From Lysinibacillus sp. FSL K6-0232 (GTDB taxonomy: Bacteria; Bacillota; Bacilli; Bacillales_A; Planococcaceae): a stretch of 64,000 bases of DNA. Every line of letters starts with the position of its first letter. Within the stretch, counting starts at the first letter, position 1. Location: assembly GCF_038008325.1 (NCBI RefSeq), contig NZ_JBBOYW010000001.1:1354001-1418000 (forward strand), in the 5' to 3' direction. This document shows, one piece after another, positions 62,091-64,000 of the stretch. The notes under the pieces were generated by a model. That model was not told the DNA's origin and did not search any database. It saw nothing but the letters and a program-made list of their open reading frames with translations. The position numbers were made by a program, and so were the translations under genes.

Positions 62091-62915
62091 TTATTTTAAG
62101 GCATTGTGCATAAAGCCCTTCATTTCTTGGCTAAGCACAGTTAGTTCCTCAATAATTTCGCTAAAATCTTGGACAAGCTGTGCCTGCTCATTTGTTGCAT
62201 CATTGATTTGCCCCATATTTTGCTTAAGATTTTCAAGGTTTCTATTAATATTTTGTAGTGATGATTCTATATTTTCGGTTGCACTGGACGTTTCAAAGGA
62301 TAATTTGCGTACCTCCTGTGCCACGATATTAAAGCCAGCACCATGCTGCCCAGCACGAGCCGCCTCAATAGATGCATTTAAGCCAAGTAAATTGGTTTGG
62401 CGAGAAATGCTTTTAATTAAATCTGTTACTGCATTTGTTTTTTCAGAATCCTCTAAAGCATGCTGTGCCTGCTTATTAATTTCCTCGCTTGTGGCAGCTA
62501 GTTCCTCTGAATGTGAGGCAATGGTATGTACTTTATTTTGTAAATTATTTACAATACGATCCATTGTATTCATATAATCCTCAAGCTTCAGCTCATTATC
62601 GATTGGTAGACCAAAGGCTAAGGCACCTACAACTTTGCCATTTTCACGAATTGGGAATGAAAAAGCATTGATGGCTACACCATATACATCCTTTGGAATA
62701 ATAACATCTGCATTTTTGCCACTAAAGGCAATATAAACATTTTGATCATTAGGATTAACCTTTTGCCCATCTCGATAACCTGAATCCACTCGTTTACCTG
62801 CTAAATATTTAACAACGGTTTCACTTTCCTTGTCAACGACACCTACGATTGCTTCTTCTTTTAATGCAAGATGTATATAAGGTGCTGCAAGGGCTAATGC
62901 TTCAATAATTTTCAT
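62091..62915 (-). CDS. Soluble chemoreceptor (YfmS-like)
   Basis: About 274 residues without a membrane segment. The N-terminal part ([20 protein letters not shown] ... [26 protein letters not shown]) is a small ligand-sensing domain. The C-terminal part holds the MCP signalling hairpin ([35 protein letters not shown]). ATG 62915, after GGGAGG, is preferred over the more upstream start. The signalling domain is short, as in YfmS. It probably couples a cytoplasmic signal to CheA or acts as a modulator. Confidence 0.88.
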   Translation of the reverse strand: MKIIEALALAAPYIHLALKEEAIVGVVDKESETVVKYLAGKRVDSGYRDGQKVNPNDQNVYIAFSGKNADVIIPKDVYGVAINAFSFPIRENGKVVGALAFGLPIDNELKLEDYMNTMDRIVNNLQNKVHTIASHSEELAATSEEINKQAQHALEDSEKTNAVTDLIKSISRQTNLLGLNASIEAARAGQHGAGFNIVAQEVRKLSFETSSATENIESSLQNINRNLENLKQNMGQINDATNEQAQLVQDFSEIIEELTVLSQEMKGFMHNALK

Positions 62916-63106
62916 TATAATTCCTCCCAATTTAGCTCAATAGTTAATAACAATGGTAGCATACTATTCGATAGCCAAAAATAGTAAATTACTGAAAATT
63001 GAGTACAATTTGTGATGATGCTTAGGTTATGGGCAAAGTATTCGTGTGTTTTTCCAAATAGTGTACTAGAATAATAATTATATGTTGAAGAAGTAAAGGA
63101 GAGGGT

Positions 63107-64000
63107 ATGATGGCATTTATACAAAAAGGAACGAAAGCATTTCATAAAGCGAATTGGGCCTTATTTTTAGCAGGTTTTATTACATTTGCTAATTTATATA
63201 TTACCCAGCCATTGCTCCCTACATTTGCAGAAGAATTTCAAGTATCACCAGCGATTGCTAGTTTATCGCTGTCGGTGACGACCTTTGCCTTGGCAGTTAG
63301 TTTAATTATTGTTAGTTCATTGTCTGAGGCATGGGGGCGAAAATCATTAATGACTATCTCCATTTTTGCTGCCTCGATTTTGACGCTTGCACTTGCCTTT
63401 GCGCCTAATTTCGAAACAATTTTACTACTGCGTGTATTACAGGGCGTTGTTTTTGCGGGATTGCCAGCGATTGCGATGGCATATTTAGGCGAGGAAATAG
63501 ACCCAGCAAGCTTAGGGGTTGCAATGGGCTTATATATTAGTGGCAACTCTGTTGGTGGGCTTAGTGGACGAGTTATTATTGGCACATTAACCGATTTTTA
63601 TAATTGGCATATAGGGATGCTGGTGTTAGGGATTATTAGTCTTGTTATTAGTGTGTTATTTGCTTGGATGCTGCCGAATTCTCAGCATTTTAGCGCTCGG
63701 CCATTGCAATTGAAAGCATTAGCAGTAACGCTTTGGCAACATTTAAAAGATCGTTCTATGTTATGTCTTTATAGTATTGGTTTTGTGTTGATGGGCAGTT
63801 TTGTTACACTATATAACTATATTGGCTTTAAATTAATGGCTTCTCCCTATAATTTAAGTGCTGCGCTTGTTGGTTGGATATTTGTTATTTACTTAGTAGG
63901 TACATTTAGTTCTGCTTGGTTTGGTAGTTTAGCGGATCGCCATGGTCGTCAGCGCATGCTGCTACTAGCGATTGCCATTATGTTTACAGGAGCGGCTGTG
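63107..64000 (+). CDS. MFS transporter (YnfM-like), cut by the window end
   Basis: The frame from ATG 63107 (AAAGGAGAGGG upstream) is open to the last base, giving 298 residues. About nine hydrophobic segments are visible. TFANLYITQPLLPTFAEEFQ and the loop SLSEAWGRKSLMTISIF fit the YnfM/YgaY group of MFS drug or metabolite exporters, and the second loop is FGSLADRHGRQRML. The end lies outside the window. Confidence 0.85.
   Translation, partial: MMAFIQKGTKAFHKANWALFLAGFITFANLYITQPLLPTFAEEFQVSPAIASLSLSVTTFALAVSLIIVSSLSEAWGRKSLMTISIFAASILTLALAFAPNFETILLLRVLQGVVFAGLPAIAMAYLGEEIDPASLGVAMGLYISGNSVGGLSGRVIIGTLTDFYNWHIGMLVLGIISLVISVLFAWMLPNSQHFSARPLQLKALAVTLWQHLKDRSMLCLYSIGFVLMGSFVTLYNYIGFKLMASPYNLSAALVGWIFVIYLVGTFSSAWFGSLADRHGRQRMLLLAIAIMFTGAAV

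Noticed and set aside
63238..63585. Minus-strand ORF at the right edge
   Set aside because: It lies within the open MFS reading frame and has the Pro/Ala-rich look of an antisense shadow.

Overview
The window is AT-rich DNA of a Gram-positive Bacillales bacterium, most likely Lysinibacillus or a close relative. This is inferred from strong GGAGG-type ribosome binding sites, frequent TTG/GTG starts, B. subtilis-type Zur, Fur and sigma-W sites, and a secreted protein with three SLH domains and a signal peptide typical of Lysinibacillus-like S-layer proteins. No rRNA, tRNA or CRISPR array was seen.

Layout. 1-6461: a catabolic cluster with a two-component flavin monooxygenase (large subunit frameshifted, reductase intact), a C-N hydrolase, a DUF2848 protein, a cupin duplicated in tandem, an FAD-synthetase-like protein and an MHS-family transporter. 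6700-13291: a zinc-starvation island with two Zur boxes, FolE2, a dCTP deaminase, three COG0523 GTPases, a miniature HemB paralogue and an FAD oxidoreductase; a third Zur box at 27060 controls a membrane permease pair. 13706-16192: the SLH protein. 16296-25059: an acetoin/butanediol-type reductase, a secreted small protein, an FMN-binding protein, a VanRS-like two-component pair, a D-Ala-D-Ala carboxypeptidase gene cut by an IS1380-family element, and an LLM monooxygenase behind a Fur box. 27202-36489: an AraC regulator and an IclR-controlled sugar-acid operon (SDR, semialdehyde dehydrogenase, U32-like TIM barrel, split UxaA-family dehydratase, KdgT permease). 37070-40852: housekeeping or unknown genes (M48 protease, YitT, YjbR, GIY-YIG, DUF2087 regulator).

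40990-45534 holds a type IIS restriction-modification system of the Alw26I/Eco31I/Esp3I kind. Its methylase is one polypeptide joining an N6-adenine methylase to a circularly permuted C5-cytosine methylase, and its promoter carries two GTCTC sites, one lying on the -35 box. 45705-52747: efflux and unknown genes, and an ABC-F/acetyltransferase operon behind a 46-codon leader ORF and an intrinsic terminator (a ribosome-mediated attenuator). 52800-58200: a tandem repeat, a small membrane protein and a phage lysis/tail-fibre remnant ending in a deletion junction. 58220-64000: small ORFs, a 3D-domain protein, NfeD/flotillin with a sigma-W promoter, an acetyltransferase, a soluble chemoreceptor and a truncated MFS gene.

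The strongest candidates for something undescribed are the fused permuted methylase with target sites in its own promoter, the pair of UxaA-like paralogues that have each lost opposite halves of the conserved site, and the Zur-linked mini-HemB.
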